A stretch of 59,464 nucleotides of DNA, taken from a virus. The stretch spans positions 1 through 59,464 of IMG/VR virus record IMGVR_UViG_3300010883_025974; one strand, given 5' to 3'. Made by a program: the position numbers and the translations under genes. Below are positions 32,048 through 40,805 of this stretch, piece by piece. The stretch's first letter is position 1, and each line of letters starts with the position of its first letter. The notes under the pieces were generated by a model, which ran no database searches, had not been told where the DNA came from, and was given only the letters and a program-made list of their open reading frames with translations.

Positions 32048-32728
32048 ATGTTTAATGCGCCCTTAGCTTTTAAAATGTTTGGCGTTGACACGGAAGAAGC
32101 CCTTCGTGCTAAGCTAGCCGGAACTCGTACAGATCTCACGCCTGATGAGACTGCTTCGATCTTGGCATGCTTGAATGAATTTGATAGCCCGCGCTATTGT
32201 GAGATCGGGGTGTATTTTGGAGGCAACTTTAATCTTATAAATGAGTGGCTTAGAGACAACAAGAAGGATTTTCATATGTTCGGCATTGATCTTTTTGAAG
32301 ACTTAGAAGGAGAGCCACAGACTGAGCAGACCCATGATCTTTATAACAAGTGGAATATTTTAAATGTGGCTTCCAAAGAAGGCCTGGAAGCGTCACTGAA
32401 TGATATGGGAGCCATAAAATACAGTCTTCACAAAGGTCGATCTGATGAAATACCACAGACACTTCCTGAGAAGTGTGACGTATTCTTTATTGATGGAAAC
32501 CACTCTTATGCGCAGGCATTAGCTGATGCCAACGCGTGCCTATTAAATGCCAAAAAAGGGTCATACTTAGTGTTTCATAATGCTTCAAATAACATAGAGC
32601 CAGATCCCCAGTATGTTGCACGTGATGGTGGTCCCTGGGCAGTCTGTGAACTTTTAAGTCAGAGAGAGAATCTTAGCTATGTGAGGCTAGTAGATAGATG
32701 TGGAATACTTCGAGTAGATGATGTCTGA
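32048..32728 (+). CDS. class I SAM-dependent methyltransferase
   Basis: A 226-residue Methyltransf_24-type enzyme: YCEIGVYFGGNFNLINEWL near 52-70 (motif I), FHMFGIDLFEDLEG near 76-89, CDVFFIDGNHSYAQAL near 141-156 and GSYLVFHNASN near 170-180. The FIDGNH motif is diagnostic and the last acidic strand has changed to HNAS. It is the third such enzyme in the window. It overlaps the next GT2 gene by 11 bases. Sugar O-methylation is likely. Confidence 0.75.
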   Translation: MFNAPLAFKMFGVDTEEALRAKLAGTRTDLTPDETASILACLNEFDSPRYCEIGVYFGGNFNLINEWLRDNKKDFHMFGIDLFEDLEGEPQTEQTHDLYNKWNILNVASKEGLEASLNDMGAIKYSLHKGRSDEIPQTLPEKCDVFFIDGNHSYAQALADANACLLNAKKGSYLVFHNASNNIEPDPQYVARDGGPWAVCELLSQRENLSYVRLVDRCGILRVDDV

Positions 32729-33515
32729 AATTGAAGTCACCTTACATGTTACCTCTTACAATAGGCCGAAACGCCTTCGTGCATGCATTGACTCATTTTT
32801 TCAATCCTCCACTTACGATATGTCTAAGCTAGAGTTGATCATCGTAGATAATGGATCTACTGACCTCGAAGTTAAAGATTACATCCAAAATCTTGAGCCG
32901 CCATGTCAAAATTACCGCTACATTTTAAATCCAGAAAACGACTATCCCAGCTGCCTTAGGTTTGCAAAAATTCAAGCCAGAGAAATAGCGTTAGGAAATT
33001 ATTTTATAGATTGCCCTGATGACCATCTGTTCTTAGTGAGATCAGACTGGGTTGAAAAAAGTATTGCACATTTGGATAGCGATAAGTCTGCCGGATGTGT
33101 GGTGCATTTTGCTCAACCTGCATACAGATTTTTTAAGGAAAACAATAGGATGTCTCTACACGAGGATAATCCAGAAATTTTTCGTTCCTATCACAAAGGA
33201 TATGCCGACTATCATGTGATGCGAAGAGATGTTTACGAAAGCTTAGGTCCATATGATTATAAGAGGGGCAGACAAGCAGAAGATGAGTACATGGATAGGG
33301 CACTTGATGCGGGATATTACAGAAATTTAATGAAATATCCCGTTGCGTTTATCAATGACGATAGCCTCCACGTTAATCGTTTGCTATCGCAAGAGGAATA
33401 TGAGACCTTTTTCCTAGAAGCAGCAGGCGGAAAAGAACAAGAGCTTCCAGTTTCAAACGAGCAGATGATCTCGCTTGGGACCAAATTAGGTATTTTAGAA
33501 AAATCCCAACCATGA
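32718..33515 (+). CDS. family 2 glycosyltransferase
   Basis: The 265-residue protein is a textbook GT2: VTLHVTSYNRPKRLRACIDS at 7-26, LELIIVDNGSTDLEVKDYI near 37-55, FIDCPDDHLFLVRSDWVEK near 95-113 (D-D metal site) and RGRQAEDEYMDRALDAGYY near 180-200 (the E-D catalytic base motif). The second Met (32721) is an alternative start. Its stop overlaps the next gene by four bases. Confidence 0.85.
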   Translation: MMSEIEVTLHVTSYNRPKRLRACIDSFFQSSTYDMSKLELIIVDNGSTDLEVKDYIQNLEPPCQNYRYILNPENDYPSCLRFAKIQAREIALGNYFIDCPDDHLFLVRSDWVEKSIAHLDSDKSAGCVVHFAQPAYRFFKENNRMSLHEDNPEIFRSYHKGYADYHVMRRDVYESLGPYDYKRGRQAEDEYMDRALDAGYYRNLMKYPVAFINDDSLHVNRLLSQEEYETFFLEAAGGKEQELPVSNEQMISLGTKLGILEKSQP

Positions 33516-34624
33516 GATTAGCAATAATCATTGATAAAGAGCAGACTTTCCAGTTAATTGCTGGGATTCTATATGAGTCTTTATCCCGCGGACATGAGTG
33601 TTCACTTTTCTGCAATTTTAATCCTGAAAACTTAGGTGAGCTTTTAGAGGTCGAACCAAAGCTAGCTCAATTTTCGAATCTACAATGGGTGCAAGATCCT
33701 AACAAGTCCAATCTTATCCAGCGGGTTGCGAAAAACCGGGATCTTTATGATGCTGTGATCGGAATAAATCTTTTCAACTCAGGGTGGAGACAGCTTTACC
33801 AGAACAGTGAAAAATTAAATTACAGCTTAGAGTACTGCTGGAATGAGATCTATAACCAAGTAAAAGACTTCAAAAGTGGCGCGACACTATTTTGTAACAC
33901 TGGCTATTCGAAGGAGATCATTTCTAACTTATCTTCTTTTCCCAATCTGATATGCGCGGGAAGCCCTTGGTTCGAATTTCTTACAAGTTTTTCAGATTTT
34001 ACTGACCATTCTAAAAAGATCACTTTTTTGGCACCTCACAACAGTCTATACATCAAGCAACCTTCCCTTGCTAAGAATGTAGAAGTTATACTTTTCAAGC
34101 TTCGAGAATGGTGTAATCAAAATGGTTACGAACTTGTTTTAAAATCACGACAGAAATATCATCGGGATTTTAAGAAGTCTGTAAGCTTTGATAAAGTAGT
34201 CAGCGATACTGATGTATTAAGCCACATCCTCTTATATGCCAGCTCTCAGACTGTTATTCATTTTTGCTCGTCAGCCGTTAATGAGCTTGCATTTTTACAG
34301 ACGCCCTATTTGTGCCTAGCACCTGACTTTCAAAAGCAGCTTCATACTGACAGGATACACGCACCTGGAATCCAGAAGCTTCACGATCTTTATTACAGCG
34401 GTGATATTTTTGATGGAAGGCACTGTGATGTATTGCAGTCCGATGAGATGGATACCGACGCCCTCGTTCAAAAACTTGAGGGATTGCTGAGCACTAAAAA
34501 AGATTGGAAAAAGTTCCAGGAAAATTATTTTCCAGGCAAGCACGAAGGTGCAGCAGCCAGGATCTTAGATTTGATAGAGACGGATCATGCCAAGACTCAC
34601 GAAGTTACAAACGACAAGAAATAG
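33512..34624 (+). CDS. putative GT-B / glycerophosphotransferase-like enzyme (370 aa)
   Basis: The protein has a two-domain GT-B feel: an N-terminal acceptor domain (RLAIIIDKEQTFQLIAGILY, then DAVIGINLFNSGWRQLY). The C-terminal domain has ITFLAPHNSLYIKQPSLAKN near 169-188, LVLKSRQKYHRDF near 209 and TVIHFCSSAVNELAFLQTPY near 249-268. The last motif (S-S-x-x-x-E, P) resembles CDP-glycerol glycerophosphotransferases and some sialyl/Kdo transferases. No family is certain. It overlaps the next gene by 38 bases, more than any other pair here. Confidence 0.5.
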   Translation: MRLAIIIDKEQTFQLIAGILYESLSRGHECSLFCNFNPENLGELLEVEPKLAQFSNLQWVQDPNKSNLIQRVAKNRDLYDAVIGINLFNSGWRQLYQNSEKLNYSLEYCWNEIYNQVKDFKSGATLFCNTGYSKEIISNLSSFPNLICAGSPWFEFLTSFSDFTDHSKKITFLAPHNSLYIKQPSLAKNVEVILFKLREWCNQNGYELVLKSRQKYHRDFKKSVSFDKVVSDTDVLSHILLYASSQTVIHFCSSAVNELAFLQTPYLCLAPDFQKQLHTDRIHAPGIQKLHDLYYSGDIFDGRHCDVLQSDEMDTDALVQKLEGLLSTKKDWKKFQENYFPGKHEGAAARILDLIETDHAKTHEVTNDKK

Positions 34625-35576
34625 TCTTTTAAACTGGTTGTTCCAGGATAAAGATCCCAGTCTTAAAGACAATCCCGGGTTCATCTTTGACATGTTTGTA
34701 GACCATCTCGAGGCATCTTATAGTGAATGGAAAGTAGAAGGCAAAAGTCAGGATATCACTTTGCAGTTATTCAAGGCGCCGGATTATGACACCCCTCTTT
34801 TAAGACCTATCATTGACATGAAAAGAGAGCTTGAACTATCTGATGTTTTCTCTCATTTTCTAATACATGGTAGCTGTGCTGACCTTAATATCGTTGAGGG
34901 GTGGAGTGACTTTGATTCAATAGCTGTTCTCAAGGCATCTTCTCTGCAAAAAGAAAATAGACAAAAAACTTACAGGCTATGTTTAAAGCTGGGCCAAATG
35001 ATGAGACTTTTGGATCCCTACCAGCACCATGGGATTCACTTCATCCACCAGAAGGAGCTGTTATCTTTCCCCAATCTTTATTTGCCCGTGAATCTCCTGG
35101 GAGATAGTAAGTGCTTGCTGGGAAGTCAAATACTACCGATCGGGAAGTGCAATTCTTCAGCAGAGGAGCGCGCTCGTTTTCACGGGATAGTATCGACATT
35201 GTCGGATGGAGGACAATCGGGCATCTTTAAACATCATGCGAAAGATGGAAAATATCTCCTCGAAAACTATAAAGATAACCAGGCAATGTACCAGCTCAAG
35301 TACTTTTTATGTGTGATTATGCTTCTTCCGACACTGTGGTTTAATCTTAGGGGAGATTACTGCAGGAAGGAAGACTCTTATGAAAAGATAAGGTCACACT
35401 TCAGCGTCGAGCAATTGGAGATCTTAGAATCATCCTCAAGGGTCAGATCATCGTGGAAAAGTAGTTACTTTAATGGTGATACAATCCCCGACGAAGTGAG
35501 AAATATATTAGGTATGAATTACTTAGCCCGGGGATCAAGGTTCGCCAAGATGCTGGAGGATCACCTTGACACTTGA
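34587..35576 (+). CDS. nucleotidyltransferase-fold protein (329 aa)
   Basis: Residues about 92-113 read HGSCADLNIVEGWSDFDSIA, the G-S...D-x-D signature of the pol-beta nucleotidyltransferase superfamily. This is followed by a helix and a likely third acidic site. The rest is helical and unrecognised, with LPVNLLGDSKCLLGSQ near 169-184 and LKYFLCVIMLLPTLWFNLRG near 231-250. In glycan clusters such proteins may transfer phosphoryl-nucleotides or be inactive partners. It begins 38 bases inside the previous gene and overlaps the next, which shows a related motif. Confidence 0.55.
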   Translation: MPRLTKLQTTRNSLLNWLFQDKDPSLKDNPGFIFDMFVDHLEASYSEWKVEGKSQDITLQLFKAPDYDTPLLRPIIDMKRELELSDVFSHFLIHGSCADLNIVEGWSDFDSIAVLKASSLQKENRQKTYRLCLKLGQMMRLLDPYQHHGIHFIHQKELLSFPNLYLPVNLLGDSKCLLGSQILPIGKCNSSAEERARFHGIVSTLSDGGQSGIFKHHAKDGKYLLENYKDNQAMYQLKYFLCVIMLLPTLWFNLRGDYCRKEDSYEKIRSHFSVEQLEILESSSRVRSSWKSSYFNGDTIPDEVRNILGMNYLARGSRFAKMLEDHLDT

Positions 35577-36432
35577 GGGAAAAACTCAGAAAGATTATGA
35601 GGACGCGAAAGATAAGTTTTGTCGCGATAATCCTGATCTCACAATTTTCTTAGCAGGTGAGGTAAGTCATCCTGGTATATCTGACTTAGACTTTGTAGTA
35701 GTCGATGACATACCCTACATAAGCCCAGATACTGAAGAATTTTTGATGGGCGGTAATGTAATTGTTATGCCTCGAAAAGTAATGCCTCAAATTCGACTCA
35801 TCGAGAATTTTAGCCTCCATTTTTTGCAGGGTGAAAATATTGAGATCAGCGAAAATAACGAGCAATACTTTGACTTAGTCGAGGTGATCGAATGGCTTCC
35901 GGAGAGAATCCTTTTACTTGAAAGCTTAGATATAAAGAGCATCGCTCCCCAGCAACTTCTTTTATACTTAAAATCTGCAGATCGATCGATTAAAAATGTG
36001 GAGAAACTTACAGGCTATGAGTTTAGCAGAATAAGCACTGAGGATCTTCGCGCAAATTACAAGAACATTGACCTTGATCAAGTAGCAAAGAATTACATGT
36101 CAGCTTGCATTTTAGCTTGGGAAGCATTTTCCGAAACGTGTGTAGTCTGTATTCCTAATATTAGTGGCAAAGCTAGCATTTCTGATTACTATAGCTTTGA
36201 TCACGTGAGATTTCCTTTGTTACTTAGCTACTTGAATGTTCTTGCATCCGCCGGATCCGATTTATCTATTGTGCTCAAGGAAAGATTGGAAATAAACAGG
36301 TTTGAGTGTAAATTTGATTCTAAGTTCTTACAATTCATAAAGAAGAGATTTTCTTTAATAGATGACGTGTATGAGTTTCACGTTTCTAAGGGAAGTAAAA
36401 GAGGGATGATCAAGTATGGCTGGCTTCTCTGA
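35566..36432 (+). CDS. possible second nucleotidyltransferase-fold protein (288 aa)
   Basis: A TTG start follows a GGAGGA site. Near residues 27-45 the protein reads FLAGEVSHPGISDLDFVVVD, similar in layout to the G-S/D-x-D site of its neighbour, although the Gly-Ser pair is changed to G-E-x-S. A helical C-terminal region follows (LLLYLKSADRSIKNVEKLTG and beyond). The two genes overlap by 11 bases and may form a heteromer, one active and one modified. The function is unknown; the family call is tentative. Confidence 0.4.
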   Translation: MTLEGKTQKDYEDAKDKFCRDNPDLTIFLAGEVSHPGISDLDFVVVDDIPYISPDTEEFLMGGNVIVMPRKVMPQIRLIENFSLHFLQGENIEISENNEQYFDLVEVIEWLPERILLLESLDIKSIAPQQLLLYLKSADRSIKNVEKLTGYEFSRISTEDLRANYKNIDLDQVAKNYMSACILAWEAFSETCVVCIPNISGKASISDYYSFDHVRFPLLLSYLNVLASAGSDLSIVLKERLEINRFECKFDSKFLQFIKKRFSLIDDVYEFHVSKGSKRGMIKYGWLL

Positions 36433-37576
36433 ACAAGGTCAAGTCCTTGTAGTTCATTGTATTGATACTGAAGGTCCCATAGGAGGTGATGTTCGATGTC
36501 GTCCTGATGGCTCTAAGGAATTCATGGACAACTGGGCAGATATCAAAGCATCTCTTCATGAGCTCACCTGTGATGACTTTAGAAATAAGAACACAGATTC
36601 TTCGGGAAACCCTTACGTTTATAATTGGTTTATCATGGATTTCATGGGTTTCAAAACCAATCCTAAAAATAGAATCCAGAAATTTCATGACACCTATGAC
36701 AACATTAAATCCCTGAACACCTCTTATGATTTCTTTCACTGGCACTACCACCAACCTCCTAAAAGCGGCATCGGCGATCAGTGGAGTGATGATTGGGAAA
36801 ATTCAGATATTCACTATGAGATTCTGGGGCGGAGAGCCCTAGAGCGAAATGACTTTCCCGAGGTCTTTAGGGCGGGAGGAACTATTGAAGATAATAGTTG
36901 CTCTCTCTGGCTTGAGAAGAATCTTATGTTTGATTTTTCCAATAGGGTTTCTCATAGGTCTGTCCCCACCACGAATATCTTTGATTTCAATTGGTATGGG
37001 GCTCCTTCTCACTGGGGATATTATCACCCGCACGTAGATGACCTAACTCAGCCAGGGAACATGAAAAGAATGATAGGCAGATCAGTTGATCTAGAGTCAA
37101 GATTGCATCGGTTGGAGCAGTGGCAAGTCGATGAGGCATTTTCTTATGCTAAATCTTTTGACAAGCCCGTGCTTTTGTCATATTTCAGCCACGATCACAG
37201 AGACATGAGACCTGAAACACATCGTGTTATTGAAATGATAGAAAAGTCTTCTCAGAAATTCAACATTCCTTTTTCTTATTGCGATGCTAAATCTGCTCTG
37301 CAAGACGTAGCTCAAATTACTTCGGAAAAGATAGAAGTTGGCTATGAGTTAAATCCTGGGAAAGCCATCTTTAGCTTCTCATCTCGCCCTTACCAGCAAA
37401 ACCTTTTTGTTTTCACGCTCACGAATACAGGAGAGTTCCAGTACATTCCCGGCGACATAAAACAAGAGGGTGAAAATTTCACGTGCAAGATCGGCATAGA
37501 AGAAAATACTGCCATGATCGCCGCGGCAGGTCACTCACAGGCCGGAGATAAGTTTGTGAAGGTGATAGAGCTTTGA
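36416..37576 (+). CDS. polysaccharide deacetylase-like (NodB/CE4-type) protein
   Basis: The 386-residue protein starts with VLVVHCIDTEGPIGG near 10-24, in the place of the first metal-binding Asp of CE4 deacetylases. It continues with FFHWHYHQPPKSG near 102-114 (His residues), FPEVFRAGGTIEDNS near 146-160 (the R-x-G motif) and LLSYFSHDHRDMRPE near 251-265 (the late His). The C-terminal 90 residues are beta-rich and may bind sugar. This order supports a carbohydrate esterase fold, with removal of acetyl groups from a glycan as the likely role. The next gene overlaps its stop. Confidence 0.6.
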   Translation: MAGFSEQGQVLVVHCIDTEGPIGGDVRCRPDGSKEFMDNWADIKASLHELTCDDFRNKNTDSSGNPYVYNWFIMDFMGFKTNPKNRIQKFHDTYDNIKSLNTSYDFFHWHYHQPPKSGIGDQWSDDWENSDIHYEILGRRALERNDFPEVFRAGGTIEDNSCSLWLEKNLMFDFSNRVSHRSVPTTNIFDFNWYGAPSHWGYYHPHVDDLTQPGNMKRMIGRSVDLESRLHRLEQWQVDEAFSYAKSFDKPVLLSYFSHDHRDMRPETHRVIEMIEKSSQKFNIPFSYCDAKSALQDVAQITSEKIEVGYELNPGKAIFSFSSRPYQQNLFVFTLTNTGEFQYIPGDIKQEGENFTCKIGIEENTAMIAAAGHSQAGDKFVKVIEL

Positions 37577-38148
37577 AGATACTTGTAGTCATCCCAGCCC
37601 GGGGAGGCAGTAAGCGACTGCCTCGAAAAAACATCTATCCTCTCTTCGGTCGTCCTCTGATTAGCTACGCTATTGAGGCTTGTAAGAATAGCAAGGTCAT
37701 CAATGCAGATAACATTTATGTTTCAACTGAAGATGATGAGATAGCACGAGTCTCGCTCGAGTATGGGGCAAAAATCATTGACAGACCTCCTGCATTAGCA
37801 GAAGATCACGCTTGGACACAAGATGTGCTCTCACATGCTCTAGAATGGTCTGAGAGTGAAACGGGAAATGAGTTTGATGTGTTGATAAGAGTGCAAGCAA
37901 ACTCCCCGCAGGTGACATCTGAGAAGATTGATGAGTGCATACAAAAATTGCAGGATCACAACCTTTGGGAAGTTTTCACTGTTGATGAGGAAGGTATCGA
38001 AGATGCCGCAATACACGTGATGCTTAGAAAGTGTGTAAACCAAAAAGCACTCTCAGTATATAAAGGAGTTGTGTCAACAAACTATCTTGATGTGCATACA
38101 ATAGACGATATAAGAGTCATTGAGGCTAAGATGATGAGAAAAGCATAA
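37573..38148 (+). CDS. neuA: CMP-nonulosonate (CMP-sialic acid/Kdo-type) cytidylyltransferase
   Basis: A TTG start overlaps the previous stop. The 191-residue protein begins ILVVIPARGGSKRLPRKNIY, the nucleotide-binding signature of NeuA/KdsB/PseF enzymes (IPARGGSK), followed by NIYVSTEDDEIARVSLEYGA near 52-72 and LIRVQANSPQVTSEKIDECI near 107-126 (Q-x-N-S-P, where most have QPTSP). It is about 30 residues shorter than the usual 220-250 but keeps the C-terminal VHTIDDIRVIEA motif. With NeuB at 39705 it supports nonulosonic acid activation. Confidence 0.82.
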   Translation: MKILVVIPARGGSKRLPRKNIYPLFGRPLISYAIEACKNSKVINADNIYVSTEDDEIARVSLEYGAKIIDRPPALAEDHAWTQDVLSHALEWSESETGNEFDVLIRVQANSPQVTSEKIDECIQKLQDHNLWEVFTVDEEGIEDAAIHVMLRKCVNQKALSVYKGVVSTNYLDVHTIDDIRVIEAKMMRKA

Positions 38149-38149
38149 G

Positions 38150-38839
38150 ATGGAAAAGAGCCCCGATGTGCTAGTCAGTGTAATCATTACTTGTTATAAC
38201 CTCGAAAAATACATTAGTCGAGCAATCAACAGCTGCATCAATCAAACTCTTCCAGACGATAGGTATGAAATTATCGTAGTAGATGACTGTTCCACCGACG
38301 GATCTTGGGATGTCATATCACAGTTCTCAGGATTGATTACCGCTATCAAGTCCGAAAAGAATGGTGGTGTATCTGCAGCATCTAATAAGGGAATATCTGC
38401 TTCTAGCGGAAAGTATGTAGTTCGTGTTGACGGAGATGATTACATCAATAAGAATTTCTTGCACACTATGGGAGAGCTATTAGAGTGGAATGACGATATC
38501 GGGTTTGTTTACTGTGACCAGATTGTTGTTGAGAAAGATTTGAGTCGTAAGCAAGAAATTAATACACTTGATAAGCTTCTTGATCACGGTGCCGGAGTGA
38601 TGTTTAGGCGAAGGTACCTAGACGCAGTCGGTTTTTACGATGAGACACTCAGAAACAGAGAAGACTATGATCTCATTCTGCGTTATATTAAAAACTTTGA
38701 TGGTCACCGATTAAGATTACCTTATTACAGGTATTGTAAGCGCCAAGGTTCCCTTTCATCCCACGCAGAGCAACGTCAATTGTTAAAGAATGAAATCGAT
38801 AAAAAACTTAAGCCTCGGGAAGAGATAAAAGATGAGTGA
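38150..38839 (+). CDS. family 2 glycosyltransferase
   Basis: A 229-residue GT2: VLVSVIITCYNLEKYISRAI at 6-25, YEIIVVDDCSTDGSWDVISQ near 38-57, YVVRVDGDDYINKNF near 84-98 (D-G-D-D metal site) and LRNREDYDLILRYIKNF near 165-181 (R-E-D-Y base motif). All expected motifs are present and the length is that of a single catalytic domain. It overlaps the following methyltransferase by eight bases. Confidence 0.88.
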   Translation: MEKSPDVLVSVIITCYNLEKYISRAINSCINQTLPDDRYEIIVVDDCSTDGSWDVISQFSGLITAIKSEKNGGVSAASNKGISASSGKYVVRVDGDDYINKNFLHTMGELLEWNDDIGFVYCDQIVVEKDLSRKQEINTLDKLLDHGAGVMFRRRYLDAVGFYDETLRNREDYDLILRYIKNFDGHRLRLPYYRYCKRQGSLSSHAEQRQLLKNEIDKKLKPREEIKDE

Positions 38840-39695
38840 ATTAGAAGATATCCCGGACCACGGACTATCAAGAAAAGAAATTCTGGACATCCGGGCTCAA
38901 ATGAATGCTTTTTTAGACAACCATGAGGGGCGCCTTATAAGTTATATTCTCCATGGGCGACAGCTTAGCAACATTTCGATTGAAAATTTTCTTTTTAGTC
39001 GGTGGTCAATGAGCACTGATTTGGCAGCAAGATGGGATGTAGTGTGGGAGAGTTCAAAAAGATTGAGAGAGCTGCTTGTCGAAAGCCACGCTGGAAAAAA
39101 AGATATTAGCGTTCTTGATATCGGGTGTGGTCACTGTGCATATTGGCCAATTCTAAACAAGTATAATGTCACAAAATTCACAGGAATAGATTTGTTTGAC
39201 TTGGCTACTTCAGCTAGAGCCGCTGAAGGTCTATTCGGGCTGCTCTCCGCGACCACCTTGAAGCCGGCTGCAGACATTGTGTTTTCTAGAGAGGGTATGT
39301 ATAAGTGGAGTTTAACTGAAGTCTTCGACAAAAATCTTCTAATTCCTGCAAGCGTAGAATTTTCCAATTTCTTCGCCGGAGTGCTAATGACATGCCTGCT
39401 CAGCGCCGCCGCCATGCAGAAATCAGATAACTTAAACCTTACTCATAAGATGATCAAAAATATTTTACCTGACGCTAACGCTCGTCTTTTAATGGCGAAG
39501 GCTGAGAATTTTGAGGTTATACTAGCAGAAGATGAAAAATTTGATATCATCATGTGCATCGGCGCAACGCCATTGAAAGCTGGCGATCTTAATACTGCCG
39601 GCAAAAACATAGGAGTGCCGCAAGATCTTCTTGATAAGATAGCAGCAAAGCACTTAGCCACCGGAGGTGCAGTAGTCCATGTACCCCACGTTTAG
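38832..39695 (+). CDS. SAM-dependent methyltransferase-like protein (287 aa)
   Basis: Motif I is clear (ISVLDIGCGHCAYWPILNKY near 94-113, followed by FTGIDLFD near 118-125). A second acidic/hydrophobic strand is DIIMCIGATPLKAGD near 238-252 and the last is GGAVVHVPHV. The long middle insertion (residues 130-235) is unlike the other methyltransferases of the window, and the N-terminal 80 residues are helical. It stands between a GT2 gene and NeuB. The substrate is unknown. Confidence 0.65.
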   Translation: MSELEDIPDHGLSRKEILDIRAQMNAFLDNHEGRLISYILHGRQLSNISIENFLFSRWSMSTDLAARWDVVWESSKRLRELLVESHAGKKDISVLDIGCGHCAYWPILNKYNVTKFTGIDLFDLATSARAAEGLFGLLSATTLKPAADIVFSREGMYKWSLTEVFDKNLLIPASVEFSNFFAGVLMTCLLSAAAMQKSDNLNLTHKMIKNILPDANARLLMAKAENFEVILAEDEKFDIIMCIGATPLKAGDLNTAGKNIGVPQDLLDKIAAKHLATGGAVVHVPHV

Positions 39696-39704
39696 GATAA
39701 ATTA

Positions 39705-40805
39705 ATGAGAGAACAAAGTAAGGCAAGCATGTCTCAAGTTGACAACCTGTGGAAGTCGCTCCGGTCAGGAGAACCTTTTTTCATCGCTGAAGCTGGTGTG
39801 AATCACCTGGGTTCACTTGAGCTCGGAGAGCGGCTTATTAGAGAGGCTGCAGAAGCAGGTGCTCACGCTATAAAGTTTCAGTCCTACAAAGCAGCCAACC
39901 TCTGCACTAAAGATGCTCCAAGATTTTGGGACTGGGAGGGAGAGCTTGAGGAAGAGGGATCGCAGTTTGACTCTTATTCCCACCTTGATTCTTTCGGTGA
40001 AGATGAGCACGCAGAACTTAAGCGGATGTGTGATCACTACAGTATTGAGTTCATGTCTACCCCGTTTGACAACGACGCAGCAGATTATCTAGACAGGGTA
40101 GGAATTAATGCCTATAAGATCGCTTCCTGTGATGTGACTAACATACCGCTGCTACGACGAGTAGGATCAAAGGGAAAGATCGTCATGCTCTCAACAGGAG
40201 CAGCTTCTCTAGAGGAGATCCAAGAGGCAGTAAGTGCGTTAGAAGATGCAGGTACTGACAAGATCGTGATTATGCACTGCAACCTTAAGTACCCAACAGA
40301 TACTGACCAGATCAATCTCGCCATGATAAGATCAATTACAGAGAGGTTCGGTAAAAAGTATGCGTATGGTCTATCAGATCACACTAGGGAAGTGGAGACA
40401 CCATCTTTTGCACTGATGCTCGGTGCCAATGTTGTAGAGAAGCATTATACTGTGGATAAGACACTAGAAAAGAGCGCAGATCATTGGCTGTCAGTAGATC
40501 CATCTGAAGTCAGAGAGGTAGTCAGCCTGATGAAGCTCGCTTACACCTTGTTGGGCACTACTGAAGTAAAGAAGTGCACAGAGAGTGAAGAGCGCGCTAG
40601 AATGTATGCAAGAAGGAGCATTGTCTCTCTTCGTCTTATTAAAAAAGGAGAGGTGTTCACTGAAGACAACATCGGGTGTAAGCGCCCGGGAACAGGGATT
40701 TCACCAAAGCATTATGAACAGATCCTAGGGACGCACGCCACTCAGGATATACCAGATGACATCGTTCTAACAGAGGAAGATCTTATTCCGGGAGCATTTT
40801 TATGA
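39705..40805 (+). CDS. neuB: nonulosonic acid (N-acetylneuraminate-type) synthase
   Basis: The 366-residue protein is a NeuB-type TIM-barrel synthase with a C-terminal antifreeze-like (SAF) domain. Motifs are FFIAEAGVNHLGSLELGERL near 25-44, AHAIKFQSYKAANLCTKDAP near 55-74, FMSTPFDNDAADYLDRVGIN near 110-129, YKIASCDVTNIPLL near 131, VMLSTGAAS near 152, GLSDHT near 220 and VVEKHYTVDKTLEKSADHWL near 240-259. SAF follows (RRSIVSLRLIKKGEVFTEDN). Synthases of this class join phosphoenolpyruvate to a hexosamine derivative. Whether the product is sialic, legionaminic or pseudaminic acid cannot be told. No NeuC-like gene is present. Confidence 0.9.
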   Translation: MREQSKASMSQVDNLWKSLRSGEPFFIAEAGVNHLGSLELGERLIREAAEAGAHAIKFQSYKAANLCTKDAPRFWDWEGELEEEGSQFDSYSHLDSFGEDEHAELKRMCDHYSIEFMSTPFDNDAADYLDRVGINAYKIASCDVTNIPLLRRVGSKGKIVMLSTGAASLEEIQEAVSALEDAGTDKIVIMHCNLKYPTDTDQINLAMIRSITERFGKKYAYGLSDHTREVETPSFALMLGANVVEKHYTVDKTLEKSADHWLSVDPSEVREVVSLMKLAYTLLGTTEVKKCTESEERARMYARRSIVSLRLIKKGEVFTEDNIGCKRPGTGISPKHYEQILGTHATQDIPDDIVLTEEDLIPGAFL

